From assembly GCA_902589475.1 (NCBI GenBank), contig CACITD010000026.1, positions 1 through 36,333 on the forward strand: 36,333 nucleotides of DNA. The letters run 5' to 3'. Made by a program: the position numbers and the translations under genes. The notes below the pieces were generated by a model that was given only the letters and a program-made list of their open reading frames with translations, had not been told where the DNA came from and did not search any database. Shown piece by piece: positions 1-9,552 of the stretch (positions within the stretch are counted from its first letter, which is position 1; every line of letters begins with the position of its first letter). The stretch is from an uncultured Alphaproteobacteria bacterium. Its GTDB lineage: Bacteria; Pseudomonadota; Alphaproteobacteria; Thalassobaculales; Thalassobaculaceae.

Positions 1-104
1 AGAGGGGGCAATACCAAATGGAAAAAATGACTTGCCCCATGAGCTGCGCCGACCAACCCCATGACCCTTAAATCAGATCGCAAATATTGGTTTGAAGATG
101 TCAT
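1..104 (-). CDS. Probable MFS transporter, N-terminal fragment (cut by left edge)
   Basis: A minus-strand frame opens at an ATG whose first base is 104 and stays open to base 1. It encodes about 34 residues, including GAAHGASHFFHLVLPP. That pattern (a polar lead, then His-x-x-Ser-His-Phe-Phe and Leu-Pro-Pro at the head of a first membrane helix) is familiar from the N terminus of a group of bacterial major facilitator transporters. A second ATG at 62 is an alternative start. The in-frame stop just upstream (111-113) fixes the 5' limit. The gene is divergent from the cupin/M24/hydantoinase operon, with only about 130 bases between them, so it may carry that operon's substrate. The family call rests on a short fragment; the substrate is unknown and most of the gene lies outside the window. 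Confidence 0.6.
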   Translation of the reverse strand, partial: MTSSNQYLRSDLRVMGLVGAAHGASHFFHLVLPP

Positions 105-234
105 TGCATGTCATTTTTTCTTTTTGAAAATATTCCCGCTTCATCCTGAGTCTGATTGTAATTCACTTGATTTGCAACCCTCGAAGAAGGCAAAATGGAA
201 AGAGAGATCTTTTGTTTGAGAATAGGAGTCGATG

Positions 235-996
235 ATGCCGTTTGTAACGTCAGCTGAAAAAGCAAGGTCGGAGAGAAAAGCAATAGACGTTCTTGGGCAA
301 GAGTATTTTTTAAGTCCATACGTTGGCAGTGCTCCTAAGCGCGGGCAGTATGTTCCGGGTAATGAAAAAAATGATGACGGTCTCCCGCAAGGTTTCCTGG
401 TTGAACAGCCACCAAACTCTGTAACGCGCCCCCACTTCCATAATCATGAGCAATTTCAACTTTTCGTTGGAGGTAGTGCGCATATGGGTAAAAAGGCAAC
501 GCCGCCTTTTTCGCTTCATTACGTTAAAGGTCATACACCTTATGGACCAATCACAGCTGGTCCGGAGGGTGTAACCTATTTTACTTTGAGGGCCAGATGG
601 GATACTGGGGCAAAGTATATGCCCGAGTCGCGAGATCTACTCAAAAAAAGTTCAAAAAAACATAAAATGGTAGCCGGTATAGGTGTGCCAGAATTATCGG
701 AGTTATCGCAGTTGAAAGTATGCAGGCAGTCTTCTGTTATGCAAGTAGACGAGGAAGGCATCGGGGCGTACCTCTATAGCATACCGCCAAAAGGCCTAGC
801 ACAGTTAGAGATACCGACTGCTGGAGGGGGGCAGTATAGTATCGTTCTTAGAGGTAGTATTCTGTCAAACGGTCAGGAATTATCAGAGCTGTCAGGTGTT
901 TATCGAAATTTCGATGAAGAAGAACTTGAAGTAGAAGGCGGAGCAGATGGAGCTGCTGTTCTCTTAATGCAATTTTCTGATGACCTTGTTCCGTGA
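235..996 (+). CDS. Bicupin-like protein of unknown function
   Basis: This predicted cytosolic protein of about 253 residues has no signal peptide. Near residues 65-80 the stretch PHFHNHEQFQLFVGG looks like the metal-binding first motif of a cupin (clustered His, then a Gln-Phe strand and Gly turn). It is followed by a conserved-looking segment ending in YGPI. The C-terminal half has a second beta-rich run ending in LLMQF, suggesting two cupin-like folds. I know of no defined reaction for this group. Two adjacent ATGs occur (232 and 235); AGGAG at 224-228 lies 6 bases from the second and only 3 from the first, so I chose 235. Its stop overlaps the next gene's start by 4 bases, so it is very likely translated with the M24 enzyme and belongs to the same pathway. 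Confidence 0.6.
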   Translation: MPFVTSAEKARSERKAIDVLGQEYFLSPYVGSAPKRGQYVPGNEKNDDGLPQGFLVEQPPNSVTRPHFHNHEQFQLFVGGSAHMGKKATPPFSLHYVKGHTPYGPITAGPEGVTYFTLRARWDTGAKYMPESRDLLKKSSKKHKMVAGIGVPELSELSQLKVCRQSSVMQVDEEGIGAYLYSIPPKGLAQLEIPTAGGGQYSIVLRGSILSNGQELSELSGVYRNFDEEELEVEGGADGAAVLLMQFSDDLVP

Positions 997-2162
997 TATC
1001 CGAAGGGCTAGCTCACGGTTTCAAAAAAGAGGAATTTGAGCAACGAACATTGAAAGCTCAGCGTTTGATGCGGCTGGGAGAAATTGATTCTCTGCTGCTT
1101 ACAACCGAACCGGAAGTTCGCTATTTCTCAGGGTTTCAAACGCCATTCTGGCAAAGCCCTACAAGGCCATGGTTTCTTGTGGTTCCTTTGGAAGGAAAAC
1201 CGATTGCCGTAATTCCTGAAATTGGTGCTGAGAGAATGGCCGATACATGGATCGATAAAATCGAAACCTGGGCTTCACCAAGACCAAACGATGAAGGTCT
1301 TACCGAATTATCTTCGGTCTTAACAGACATCGATAGGAAGTTTGGACGCATAGGTCTGCCCATGGGAGCAGAAACCCACATAAGAATGCCATTCTTGGAT
1401 TTCAGAAAGTTAATTCAGCTAGTCCCGGGTCTAGAATTTGTCGACGGATCGCCAATCGTTAGTAGATTACGAATGATAAAGTCAGAGAGCGAAATATCTA
1501 AAACTCGTTTTATTTGTAACTGTGTTTCCCAAAGCTTTCAAAATATTAAAAAACTTGCAAAGCAGGGAGATACAGAAAGGGAAATATTTCGGAAATTTAG
1601 AATAGATATTCTAACTAATGGTGCGGATGAAGTTCCTTATCTTGTCGGTGGATCGGGAGCAAATGGACCAGAAGAAGTTATAGGTATGCCATCTGATAGA
1701 GTTCTATGCGAAGGCGATGTACTGATGATGGATACTGGTGCCGTTTTTGACGGTTATTACTCTGATTTTGACAGAAATTTTGCTTTTGGGTCAGTGAGTG
1801 AAACAGCTCGATCGGCTTACCGAAAAGTGTATGAAGCCACTGAAGCAGGCTTGAGAATAGTGAGGCCCGGAATGACAGCTGAAGAACTATGGCGAGAAAT
1901 GGCTAAAGTTTTAGGGCTGGATGAAGGCTCTGGTTCGGTTGGAAGATTAGGTCACGGATTAGGTATGCAGTTGACCGAATGGCCTTCGCATATGCCTGGC
2001 GACAAAACCAAACTGGAAGAGGGGATGGTTATAACGTTAGAGCCAAGTTTGACCTTTGATGAAAAAAAAATAATGGTTCTAGAAGAAAACGTTGTGGTGC
2101 GCGCCGGACCGGCAGAGTTGCTAACTTACAGAGCGCCAGAGGAGATCCCAATCATATATTGA
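993..2162 (+). CDS. M24 family metallopeptidase (Xaa-Pro dipeptidase / creatinase fold)
   Basis: The protein has 389 residues, the usual size for two-domain M24 enzymes: a creatinase-like N-terminal domain (about 1-160) and a pita-bread catalytic domain (about 165-385). All five metal ligands of the dinuclear site are visible: Asp247 in DTGA, Asp258 eleven residues later, His321 in GHGLG, Glu350 in LEPS and Glu365 near the end. Full ligand conservation favours an Xaa-Pro peptidase or related C-N hydrolase over creatinase, which has lost the metals. The start is GTG at 993, overlapping the cupin stop as GTGA; the next Met lies about 75 bases further in. It sits upstream of hydantoinase-type genes, which suggests attack on a peptide-like or N-acyl compound. 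Substrate unknown. Confidence 0.85.
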   Translation: MISEGLAHGFKKEEFEQRTLKAQRLMRLGEIDSLLLTTEPEVRYFSGFQTPFWQSPTRPWFLVVPLEGKPIAVIPEIGAERMADTWIDKIETWASPRPNDEGLTELSSVLTDIDRKFGRIGLPMGAETHIRMPFLDFRKLIQLVPGLEFVDGSPIVSRLRMIKSESEISKTRFICNCVSQSFQNIKKLAKQGDTEREIFRKFRIDILTNGADEVPYLVGGSGANGPEEVIGMPSDRVLCEGDVLMMDTGAVFDGYYSDFDRNFAFGSVSETARSAYRKVYEATEAGLRIVRPGMTAEELWREMAKVLGLDEGSGSVGRLGHGLGMQLTEWPSHMPGDKTKLEEGMVITLEPSLTFDEKKIMVLEENVVVRAGPAELLTYRAPEEIPIIY

Positions 2163-2239
2163 TACTCAGAATTAATATAGACGTTTACGATGGGGCCGTT
2201 TTTTATAAGTTCATAGCAAAAGGAATGGAATTTTAAGTT

Positions 2240-4261
2240 ATGCGTGTGGGAATAGAAGTGGGTGGTACTTTCACGGACCTGGTGATGTCCGATGGCAAAA
2301 ACATCAAAACCGCAAAGGTGCCTAGCACTCCTGCTAGTCCAGATGAGGGGGCGATGTTAGCTATACAAGCGGCCGGTTTGAAGTTGGATGAAATAAGTGA
2401 ACTAATTCATGGCTCGACGGTTGCCACCAATGCTGTATTGGAACGTAAAGGAGGAAGAGTTTGTTTTTTTGTTACCCAAGGAACAAAAGACCTATTGTTA
2501 ATTCAACGACATGATCGTAGAGCGATTTATGATCTACAATACCAGAAGCCAAGCCCGGTGGTCCCACGACATCATACTTACGAGATAAATGAGCGAATTG
2601 CGGCTGATGGAAAAATTGTAACTGATTTAGATATTGAAGTTACCTCGAATTTAGTAAGAGATATTCTCGAACAAGAAAAATTTGATTCGGTAGCGATTTG
2701 TTTTCTACACTCATATCTTAATCCCATACACGAGCGTGCCTTGTCCGATATAATATCGGCTCTTTACCCGGAAATGCCAATAACTTGTTCCTGTGATGTG
2801 GCGCGCGAATTTAGAGAATATGAAAGAGCATCTACCACCACATTAGCTGCCTATGTACAACCGGTTGTGGCCGGCTACATCAACAGATTTTCTGAGGAAC
2901 TAGCGAGAAGAGGCTTTCAGGGAAAATTTAGCATCATGCAATCAAATGGGGGGCGAATGCCTGCCGCCGCTATAACAAAAAATGCTATAACAGCACTCTT
3001 TTCTGGACCCGCTGCGGGTGTTGTAGGAGCAATCCGCGGAAAGGGGAGCACGCCGTACACAGACATAATAACTTTAGATATGGGGGGCACGAGCACTGAT
3101 GTAGCACTTGTTAGCAATGACCAAGCGGAATTAACGCCAATGACTATGATTGATGGTTTGCCAGTCAAGACGCCAGTTGTTGATATCGTAACGGTTGGCG
3201 CTGGAGGAGGTTCTATAGCATGGGTTGATGACGGTGGGTTGTTGAGGGTTGGACCGCAATCTGCGGGAGCAACACCTGGTCCAGCCTGTTACGGCCGTGG
3301 CGGAAAGTTACCAACTGTTACCGATGCTCATCTGGTCAGAGGAACGCTTCAAGCTGATAGTTTTTTAGGTGGGAAGATGTCAGTTGATTTACCTGCAGCA
3401 TCTCATGTAATAGGAGAAATTGCTAAAAAATTTAATGTTGAGTTAGCCGAAATGGCAGACAGTATTATTCGAGTTGCGGAAGCAAATATTGTGCGGGCTA
3501 TTCAACAAGTTTCAACGGAACGAGGAAGCGACCCAAGGGAATTTGCTCTCGTTCCGTATGGCGGAGCCGGGCCACTGCATGCGGCAAGGGTTGCAGAGGA
3601 TTTAAATATCGATACAGTCGTAGTTCCACCAAATGCGGGCGTCTTATCTGCTTCGGGTCTCCTGTTGTCAGATTATGTTCATTACCGTAGTCAAACTAAA
3701 CGACTTCTTCTAAATGAAAAAAATCTAAATAGCATCAAAAGTAATATCAGTTCTTTGACGACAGAAGCAAAAGAATACCTGATGAAGCTAGGCATACAAG
3801 CTAATAAGAAAATAGAGACTTCGCTTGAAATGAGATATGTTGGTCAAGCATTCGAGGTACCAGTAAAGCTTACAGAAACAGATGTTCGTAATATTTCTTT
3901 AACGCTTCTACAAAAGCGTTTTACAGAGGCACACCATAAAATTTTCGAATTTTCAAAGCCGGAAGGTGATCCCGTCGAAATAATCTCTATACGTGTTGGA
4001 GCCGGCGAAAAAACACCTGAGTTCGCGGTTCAGCACTACAATGAAGACATAAATATTGATCCAAATATAAGTAAGGTCGATATTGTAGAAAGAGGAATTC
4101 TTTCTGAGACAACCACTCTCTCTCGCACGGATTTAACTGGGCGTACTGTTTCTGGGCCAGTACTTGTTCGAGATGAGAATTCGACTGTTTACGTTCCGTT
4201 TGGATGGCAAGTAAGACTGGACGACTTTTATAATATTGTCCTTAACAGGGGTTCTGAATAA
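2240..4261 (+). CDS. hyuA: Hydantoinase/5-oxoprolinase-type A subunit (HyuA family)
   Basis: This family hydrolyses cyclic or carboxylated amide substrates with ATP (N-methylhydantoin, 5-oxoproline, acetone and acetophenone carboxylation are known uses). At 673 residues it has the usual subunit length. The N-terminal phosphate loop GGTFTD (residues 8-13) and the second actin-like ATPase motif DMGGTSTDVAL near residue 280 are intact, followed by the C-terminal region with GGAGPLHA. The stop overlaps the start of the B subunit as TAATG, a classic coupling that keeps the two subunits at 1:1. It lies 77 bases after the M24 gene on the same strand. The exact substrate cannot be told from sequence, so the symbol is for the family only. 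Confidence 0.9.
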   Translation: MRVGIEVGGTFTDLVMSDGKNIKTAKVPSTPASPDEGAMLAIQAAGLKLDEISELIHGSTVATNAVLERKGGRVCFFVTQGTKDLLLIQRHDRRAIYDLQYQKPSPVVPRHHTYEINERIAADGKIVTDLDIEVTSNLVRDILEQEKFDSVAICFLHSYLNPIHERALSDIISALYPEMPITCSCDVAREFREYERASTTTLAAYVQPVVAGYINRFSEELARRGFQGKFSIMQSNGGRMPAAAITKNAITALFSGPAAGVVGAIRGKGSTPYTDIITLDMGGTSTDVALVSNDQAELTPMTMIDGLPVKTPVVDIVTVGAGGGSIAWVDDGGLLRVGPQSAGATPGPACYGRGGKLPTVTDAHLVRGTLQADSFLGGKMSVDLPAASHVIGEIAKKFNVELAEMADSIIRVAEANIVRAIQQVSTERGSDPREFALVPYGGAGPLHAARVAEDLNIDTVVVPPNAGVLSASGLLLSDYVHYRSQTKRLLLNEKNLNSIKSNISSLTTEAKEYLMKLGIQANKKIETSLEMRYVGQAFEVPVKLTETDVRNISLTLLQKRFTEAHHKIFEFSKPEGDPVEIISIRVGAGEKTPEFAVQHYNEDINIDPNISKVDIVERGILSETTTLSRTDLTGRTVSGPVLVRDENSTVYVPFGWQVRLDDFYNIVLNRGSE

Positions 4262-5895
4262 TGATTGTAAGTCCAGTAGATCAAGCAGTAATAACCAGAG
4301 CTTTAATAGCTGCTGCAGATGAAATGGGAGTGAAGTTAATACGTTCTGCTCACTCTCCGGTAGTTAGAGAAGCACAGGATTGCTCAGCGGCTATTTTAGA
4401 TAAATTTGGGCGTGTCGTTGCCCAGGCAGAACTGATACCAATACAACTGGGTTCGATAACGCATACTTTTAAGGCGTGTCTTGAGTACCACCCTTTAGAT
4501 ACATTGTGTGAAGGTGATTTTTTAATTAATAATGACCCATATTCTGGCGGCCAGCATCTTCCCGATATATTTCTTTTTACGCCGGTGTTCCTCGAAAAAG
4601 AATTGATAGGAGTGACTGCGACGGTAGTTCACCATATTGATTTAGGTGGTGGGGCGCCAGGATTAAATCCAAATGCTGGGGATGTTCATGAAGAAGGGAT
4701 AACTTTTCCACCCAGCAAGTACACAGTAGAGAAAGATTGGATGGGAGGACCCTTTGAACGGTTAGTAAGAGCGAATGTACGGATGCCGGAGGCCACTATT
4801 GGTGATCTTAATGCGCAATTTGCGGCAAATGCAGTTGGTGCCGAACGCTTACGTGACTTGTGTCGAAAATTTTCGAGCGAGATAATTTCGGTCGCGATGA
4901 ACGAAATGCTCGACTACTCTGAGAGAAGAATAAGAACCGCAATTTCCAAGGCACCAGATGGTGAATACTATGGGGAAGCACATCTAGATGATGATGGTAT
5001 AAATAATGTACCAGTTCCTATAAAGGTACAACTTAGTATCAAAGGAGATACTTTAAACATTGACTTTAAGGGGACGGCGGAACAGGTAAAGTCGAATATG
5101 AATAGTCCATTTGCCTCCTCAGTCTCATCTGCGATAGCCTGTGTAAAATCAGTATTAACGGATCCAGACATACCTTTTAACGAGGGTGCAGAGAGGGCGA
5201 TTAACGTTAAAATACCCTACGGATCAATTCTAAATCCCCGGCCGCGTGCACCAGTTAGGGCTCGATTGCTTCCAAGTTATAGGGTAGTAAATGCCGTTAT
5301 GAAAGCGTTGGGTGAGGCTGTGCCCGAACGGGTTATAGCACCTGGGTTTGATACTACATCAGTTTGCTGTCTGAGCCATAAATTGGCTGACGGCTACAAC
5401 ATCTATTTGGAAATTTTTGGTGGTGGCTTCGGTGCTGGGCCAAATTATGATGGCTGTGATGCTGTTGATTCAATGCTTTCTAATTGTTCTAATATACCGA
5501 TCGAGTCCATGGAGTCTGATTACCCTTTTTTCAGGGTGGAAGACTATAGTCTGCGATCTTCTTCGGGTGGAAATGGTAAATTCCGTGGCGGGATGGGTTT
5601 TCAAAAGACATATAAAATTCTATCGGACAATGTAACTTTTGCTACTTATGGAGACCGTTTTCGAATTGCCCCAGAAGGTGTTCTAGGTGGCGGAGCTGGT
5701 GCGCAGGCCGAAACCTTCGTAGAAAGAGGCGGACAAGTAATCCAGTTGGAATCAAAACAACAATTCATATTACAGAAGGGGGATCGATTGGTAGTGAGAA
5801 CTGGTGGTGGGGGCGGTTACGGGTTACCTAGCGAGAGAAATGCGAGGTTGAGAGAAAACGACAAGTTAAGTGGTATCTTGACTAATCAAGATTAG
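4261..5895 (+). CDS. hyuB: Hydantoinase/5-oxoprolinase-type B subunit (HyuB family)
   Basis: This is the partner subunit of the ATP-dependent amide hydrolase encoded just upstream. Its 544 residues fit the usual 510-580. Recognisable family marks include the N-terminal AADEMGVKLIRSAHSP segment, NNDPYSGGQHLPDIF near residues 90-105 (His and Asp in this region belong to the metal site in studied relatives), HHIDLGG near 120, and the glycine-rich C terminus ending GGGGGYG. The ATG overlaps the hyuA stop by one base. It ends 35 bases before the convergent soxG gene, with no clear terminator hairpin in between. It closes the cupin, M24, HyuA, HyuB operon; no dedicated hydantoin racemase or carbamoylase follows, so the pathway may differ from classical hydantoin use. 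Confidence 0.9.
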   Translation: MIVSPVDQAVITRALIAAADEMGVKLIRSAHSPVVREAQDCSAAILDKFGRVVAQAELIPIQLGSITHTFKACLEYHPLDTLCEGDFLINNDPYSGGQHLPDIFLFTPVFLEKELIGVTATVVHHIDLGGGAPGLNPNAGDVHEEGITFPPSKYTVEKDWMGGPFERLVRANVRMPEATIGDLNAQFAANAVGAERLRDLCRKFSSEIISVAMNEMLDYSERRIRTAISKAPDGEYYGEAHLDDDGINNVPVPIKVQLSIKGDTLNIDFKGTAEQVKSNMNSPFASSVSSAIACVKSVLTDPDIPFNEGAERAINVKIPYGSILNPRPRAPVRARLLPSYRVVNAVMKALGEAVPERVIAPGFDTTSVCCLSHKLADGYNIYLEIFGGGFGAGPNYDGCDAVDSMLSNCSNIPIESMESDYPFFRVEDYSLRSSSGGNGKFRGGMGFQKTYKILSDNVTFATYGDRFRIAPEGVLGGGAGAQAETFVERGGQVIQLESKQQFILQKGDRLVVRTGGGGGYGLPSERNARLRENDKLSGILTNQD

Positions 5896-5930
5896 GTATG
5901 ATGGGAATCGATGGAGCTGTCCGGTTTTTA

Positions 5931-6542
5931 CTAATCGACTTGATAACCAAACTCTGCCGCAGCGTCCTGAAGAATTTCCCAAAAGTCTTCCGCAAAACCT
6001 CTTGCGATATAAATGTCGAAGACATCTATATCTCTGCAATCCACAGTGGCGGCAAGGTCAAAAAGCTTTGTGTGAGCGCAGTTATCGGTGACAAAACTAT
6101 TTAAATGCCAATCAACGCCACTTCCTTTCATTAAAATATCTCGCGCTTTTCTTCCTCTTAGCCTAACCGTACTTCTTCCGTGGCTTAAATCAGTGAGAAA
6201 TACTTCAGACGAATTAAATTCATTCTTTATTAAAGTCTGAAGGCAACCATGCTCTGGCTCTACAATCAACCACCTATTCGGCCCTAACCAGAGAATTCGT
6301 CTTTCATCATTGCCTTTGCAAGTGTTAGTAGTGTGTGGAAATTCAACATTCAATAAATTTGATAAATCGGTAAGCGTCTTCGATTTGTTTGTGTCCAGTT
6401 GTAAAATAGTCAACGGATGTCTTTCGCATATAAATAAACTTGGACCACTCAAAGTAATATTTCCAAATTGGCCATAATTTATCACATGCGCTAGGCCGGA
6501 CCGTCTTCGCAGAGAGTTTTTACTAGTATTTACTTCAGTCAT
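5931..6542 (-). CDS. soxG: Sarcosine oxidase gamma subunit
   Basis: This is the small structural subunit of heterotetrameric sarcosine oxidase, resembling a GcvT-like folate-binding fold. About 203 residues with the family pattern: an early SGLAHV segment, a mid-region ILWLGPNRWLIVEP, and LTDLSHGRSTVRLRGRKARDIL, a stretch typical of SoxG. The start at 6542 overlaps the end of soxA by 8 bases, the usual arrangement. An ATG 24 bases upstream (6566) would add eight residues but lies deeper in soxA with no better ribosome site. It is the last gene of the soxBDAG operon and converges on hyuB. Identity is secure because of the operon context as well as the sequence. Confidence 0.9.
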   Translation of the reverse strand: MTEVNTSKNSLRRRSGLAHVINYGQFGNITLSGPSLFICERHPLTILQLDTNKSKTLTDLSNLLNVEFPHTTNTCKGNDERRILWLGPNRWLIVEPEHGCLQTLIKNEFNSSEVFLTDLSHGRSTVRLRGRKARDILMKGSGVDWHLNSFVTDNCAHTKLFDLAATVDCRDIDVFDIYIARGFAEDFWEILQDAAAEFGYQVD

Positions 6543-9500
6543 GTAAGCGCTCGGATTTCTTGTCATAAAAAACCGGATCTGTAATTTCTAATTCGTGACT
6601 TTCCTTATGAAGTGGGCTCACCGCCCATATCTTTTTGGTCGTTTCAATAATATCACCCGAGACAAAGCCTAATGAAATAGGGTGACCAAGTGTTGGGCTC
6701 AAATATGCTGAGGATGAGACGTGTCCAAGTTTAGGGACTGGTGGAGCAAGTGTTGGATCTTTAACGAGGATAGCGCCAGACTTTACGCGAGATTTTTTGT
6801 CAACTGGAACCAGTCCTACCAATCTGGGTCGGTTCTTATCCTTTAGTCCCTCGCGATCCATCATTTTAGAACCAATAAAATCTTTTTTTGTACTTAATAA
6901 TTTTTGCAACCCTAAGTCAGCTGCGGTCATGCGTCCATCAAGTTCGGGGCCTGCCACATGTCCTTTTTCAATTCGCATTATTCCCATAGCTTCAGTGCCA
7001 TACGGCCTGATACTGTATGCCTGACCAACCTCTAATATACGTTGCCAGATAAGTTCGCCAAAATCGGCAGGCACATTGATTTCATAGGAGAGCTCTCCGG
7101 AAAAACTGATACGAAAAATACGCGCAGGCACGCCCTCAATGTCAACTTCACGGACCCCCATAAACGGAAAGCTTTCATTATCGACATCAATGGTTGGTAA
7201 CAGTTTCGATAATACGTTACGACTTTTGGGGCCAGCTAGTGCCATTGCGGCCCATTGTTCAGTAACCGACGTAACTTTTACGTCTAACTCTGGCCATTGA
7301 ACGTGTAAATAATATTCCATATGGCTTAAAACAGCTGCAGCGTTTGACGTGGTGGTTGTCATGAAATAGTGACATTCGTCTAATCGGGACGTTGTTCCAT
7401 CATCAAAAACTAATCCATCTTCTCTTAGCATTATGCCATATCTTGCTTTACCTATCGGAAGTTTTGTCCAGCCGTTCGTGTAAACTCTATTCAAGAACTC
7501 TGCAGAATCTTTGCCCTGTATATCAATCTTCCCCAGGGTAGATACATCTACAAGTCCGACCGAGGTCCTAACTGTTTGCACTTCACGGCTTATCGCCTTG
7601 TCCATGTTTTCTTTTGAGGGCTGCTCCATTTCATTCAGATAATATTGAGGGCGCAGCCATTGTCCAGCTTCAACAAATATTGCCCCGTTCTGCTTATGCC
7701 AGTTATGCATCGCAGAACGTCTCGTGTGTTTGTAAGATAGCCCTATATCACGACCAGCTAGCGGGCCCAAGGCGATCGGCGTATACGGAGGACGAAATGT
7801 TGTCGTGCCAATTTTTTCAATTGGTTCGGACTTCTCTTGAGCCATTATGGCTTGGCCATTGAGGTTGCTCGTTTTGCCCTGGTCGGTTCCCATACCCAGA
7901 GTCGTATATCTTTTTAAGTGCTCTACGCTGACGTATCCCTCTCTGTGGGCTAATGTGATGTCACTTTCTGTAACATCATCTTGCATGTCTACAAATTTTT
8001 TCCCTTTTCCTGGAACGCGCCAAAGGGCCTCAATGGGAACGATGGTATTCTCATCCGTCTCTGGAATAATCTGCTCTGCCACTTCCAAATTTAAAGCTTT
8101 TGCCATTGTGTTAGCAATGTTATGGCCTTCTTGCAGGCAATCGGTCAGGCTAAAACTACCTCTTGAGGCACCTGCCGAATGACCATTTTGACTTAGTTCT
8201 CCTGGTACGAACGCCTCTATAGAGTCATTGTAAACTGGTTTGCCGCCAGAGTGACAATAAAGGTGAACATTAGGACTCCAACCGCCAGATACCGCTAATA
8301 AATCCGCGGATACAATATAGGAGTTACTTTCTATCGTTTTACCGTCGTGAGATAATGTTCCTATTTTAACGCTATTTAATCCAAAATACCCATAAGTGTC
8401 GATGACTACTGAACTGGCAATAACTTCAATATCTTTTTCGTTAAGTTCTTTTTCAAAATGTTCGGGGATATTTTTTCTACTATCTACTACCGCCACTACT
8501 TCTACCCCAGATCTTACAAGATCGAAGGCTGTTTTATATCCATCATCGTTATTTGTGAAAATCACGGCTTTTTTACCGGGCTTTACTGCATACTGATTTA
8601 CATATCGTCTAGCAGCAGAGGCAAGCATTACACCAGGTCTATCGTTGTTACTAAAGACTATAGGCCTTTCAGTCGCTCCGGTAGCTAATATTACTTTTTT
8701 TGCACGAATTTGCCAAAGCCGCTGGCGGCACTGATAATCCAGCGGTTCGGGAAGATGGTCTGAAACACTTTCTATAGCATTTACAACATCGCTATCATAG
8801 TAGCCAAAAGCGGATGTTCTTGTGGCGATTGTAACATTTTCCAATCCATCCAACTCTTCAACGCATTTTTCGACCCAATGATGAGCTGGTTTTTTATCCA
8901 AAAAATATCGCTCACCATTTAACTGTCCGCCAAGTTTTGGATGATTGTCAACTAAGATTACTCTAGCCCCAGCGCGCCCGGCCGTGACAGCTGCACTAAT
9001 CCCAGTTGGCCCTCCACCAACAATTAAAATGTCGCAATGCACATGTTTCTTATCGTATTTGTCGGGATCTTTAAATTTTGTACCATCCCCCATTCCAGCG
9101 GCTTTACGGATAAAATATTCATAAAAGTGCCATCCTGGTAGACCCATAAAAGTTTTGTAATAAAAACCCGCTGAGAGGAAGGGCGAGAGCAGATTATTAA
9201 TTTGTAAATAATCCAATAGTAAGTTTGGCCATCTGTTTTGGCTCTTAGCTTCGAGACCGGGGAATAATTCAATGGCTGTCGCGCGAGTGTTAGGTTCGTG
9301 GCGGTCACCAGATCTCAGTGCAACTAAAGCATTCGGTTCTTCAATCCCTGCTGAATAAATACCCCGCGGTCTATGGTATTTGAAACTTCTGCCGACTAAC
9401 CGCACGCCATTTGCTAAAAGAGCGGAAGCGAGTGTATCTCCTTCAAACCCAATAAATTTTTTCCCATCAAAGGTAAAATTTATTGGTGCCAAGCGGTTTA

Positions 9501-9552
9501 TTTGCCCGCCATCATCAAGTCTTTGCTGTTGTCTACTTTGAAACCTAAACAC
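6535..9552 (-). CDS. soxA: Sarcosine oxidase alpha subunit
   Basis: The large subunit oxidises sarcosine-derived electrons and passes formaldehyde equivalents to tetrahydrofolate. About 1005 residues, normal for the family. Domains in order: an N-terminal ferredoxin-like domain (about 25-85, with GDTLASALLANGV and RSFKYHRPRG); an FAD/NAD-binding oxidoreductase domain with GGGPTG near residue 180 and a second nucleotide-binding region near 330; then a GcvT-type folate-binding aminomethyltransferase domain from about 590 to the end. The longest frame starts with TTG at 9561, but AAGGA lies only one base from it and 10 bases from the GTG at 9552, so I prefer GTG. Either way the gene overlaps soxD, and its end overlaps soxG by 8 bases, indicating tight coupling. 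Confidence 0.95.
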   Translation of the reverse strand: MFRFQSRQQQRLDDGGQINRLAPINFTFDGKKFIGFEGDTLASALLANGVRLVGRSFKYHRPRGIYSAGIEEPNALVALRSGDRHEPNTRATAIELFPGLEAKSQNRWPNLLLDYLQINNLLSPFLSAGFYYKTFMGLPGWHFYEYFIRKAAGMGDGTKFKDPDKYDKKHVHCDILIVGGGPTGISAAVTAGRAGARVILVDNHPKLGGQLNGERYFLDKKPAHHWVEKCVEELDGLENVTIATRTSAFGYYDSDVVNAIESVSDHLPEPLDYQCRQRLWQIRAKKVILATGATERPIVFSNNDRPGVMLASAARRYVNQYAVKPGKKAVIFTNNDDGYKTAFDLVRSGVEVVAVVDSRKNIPEHFEKELNEKDIEVIASSVVIDTYGYFGLNSVKIGTLSHDGKTIESNSYIVSADLLAVSGGWSPNVHLYCHSGGKPVYNDSIEAFVPGELSQNGHSAGASRGSFSLTDCLQEGHNIANTMAKALNLEVAEQIIPETDENTIVPIEALWRVPGKGKKFVDMQDDVTESDITLAHREGYVSVEHLKRYTTLGMGTDQGKTSNLNGQAIMAQEKSEPIEKIGTTTFRPPYTPIALGPLAGRDIGLSYKHTRRSAMHNWHKQNGAIFVEAGQWLRPQYYLNEMEQPSKENMDKAISREVQTVRTSVGLVDVSTLGKIDIQGKDSAEFLNRVYTNGWTKLPIGKARYGIMLREDGLVFDDGTTSRLDECHYFMTTTTSNAAAVLSHMEYYLHVQWPELDVKVTSVTEQWAAMALAGPKSRNVLSKLLPTIDVDNESFPFMGVREVDIEGVPARIFRISFSGELSYEINVPADFGELIWQRILEVGQAYSIRPYGTEAMGIMRIEKGHVAGPELDGRMTAADLGLQKLLSTKKDFIGSKMMDREGLKDKNRPRLVGLVPVDKKSRVKSGAILVKDPTLAPPVPKLGHVSSSAYLSPTLGHPISLGFVSGDIIETTKKIWAVSPLHKESHELEITDPVFYDKKSERLHD

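Noticed and set aside
993-2162. M24 protein as creatinase or as the DMSP lyase DddP
   Set aside because: Creatinase lacks the metal ligands that are all present here, and DddP has different sequence around its metal site and a longer N-terminal part.
5898-6104. Plus-strand frame of 68 codons after hyuB
   Set aside because: It lies wholly opposite soxG and has no recognisable domain or ribosome site.
7614-8182. Plus-strand frames opposite soxA
   Set aside because: Composition and overlap mark them as antisense shadows of a well-conserved gene.
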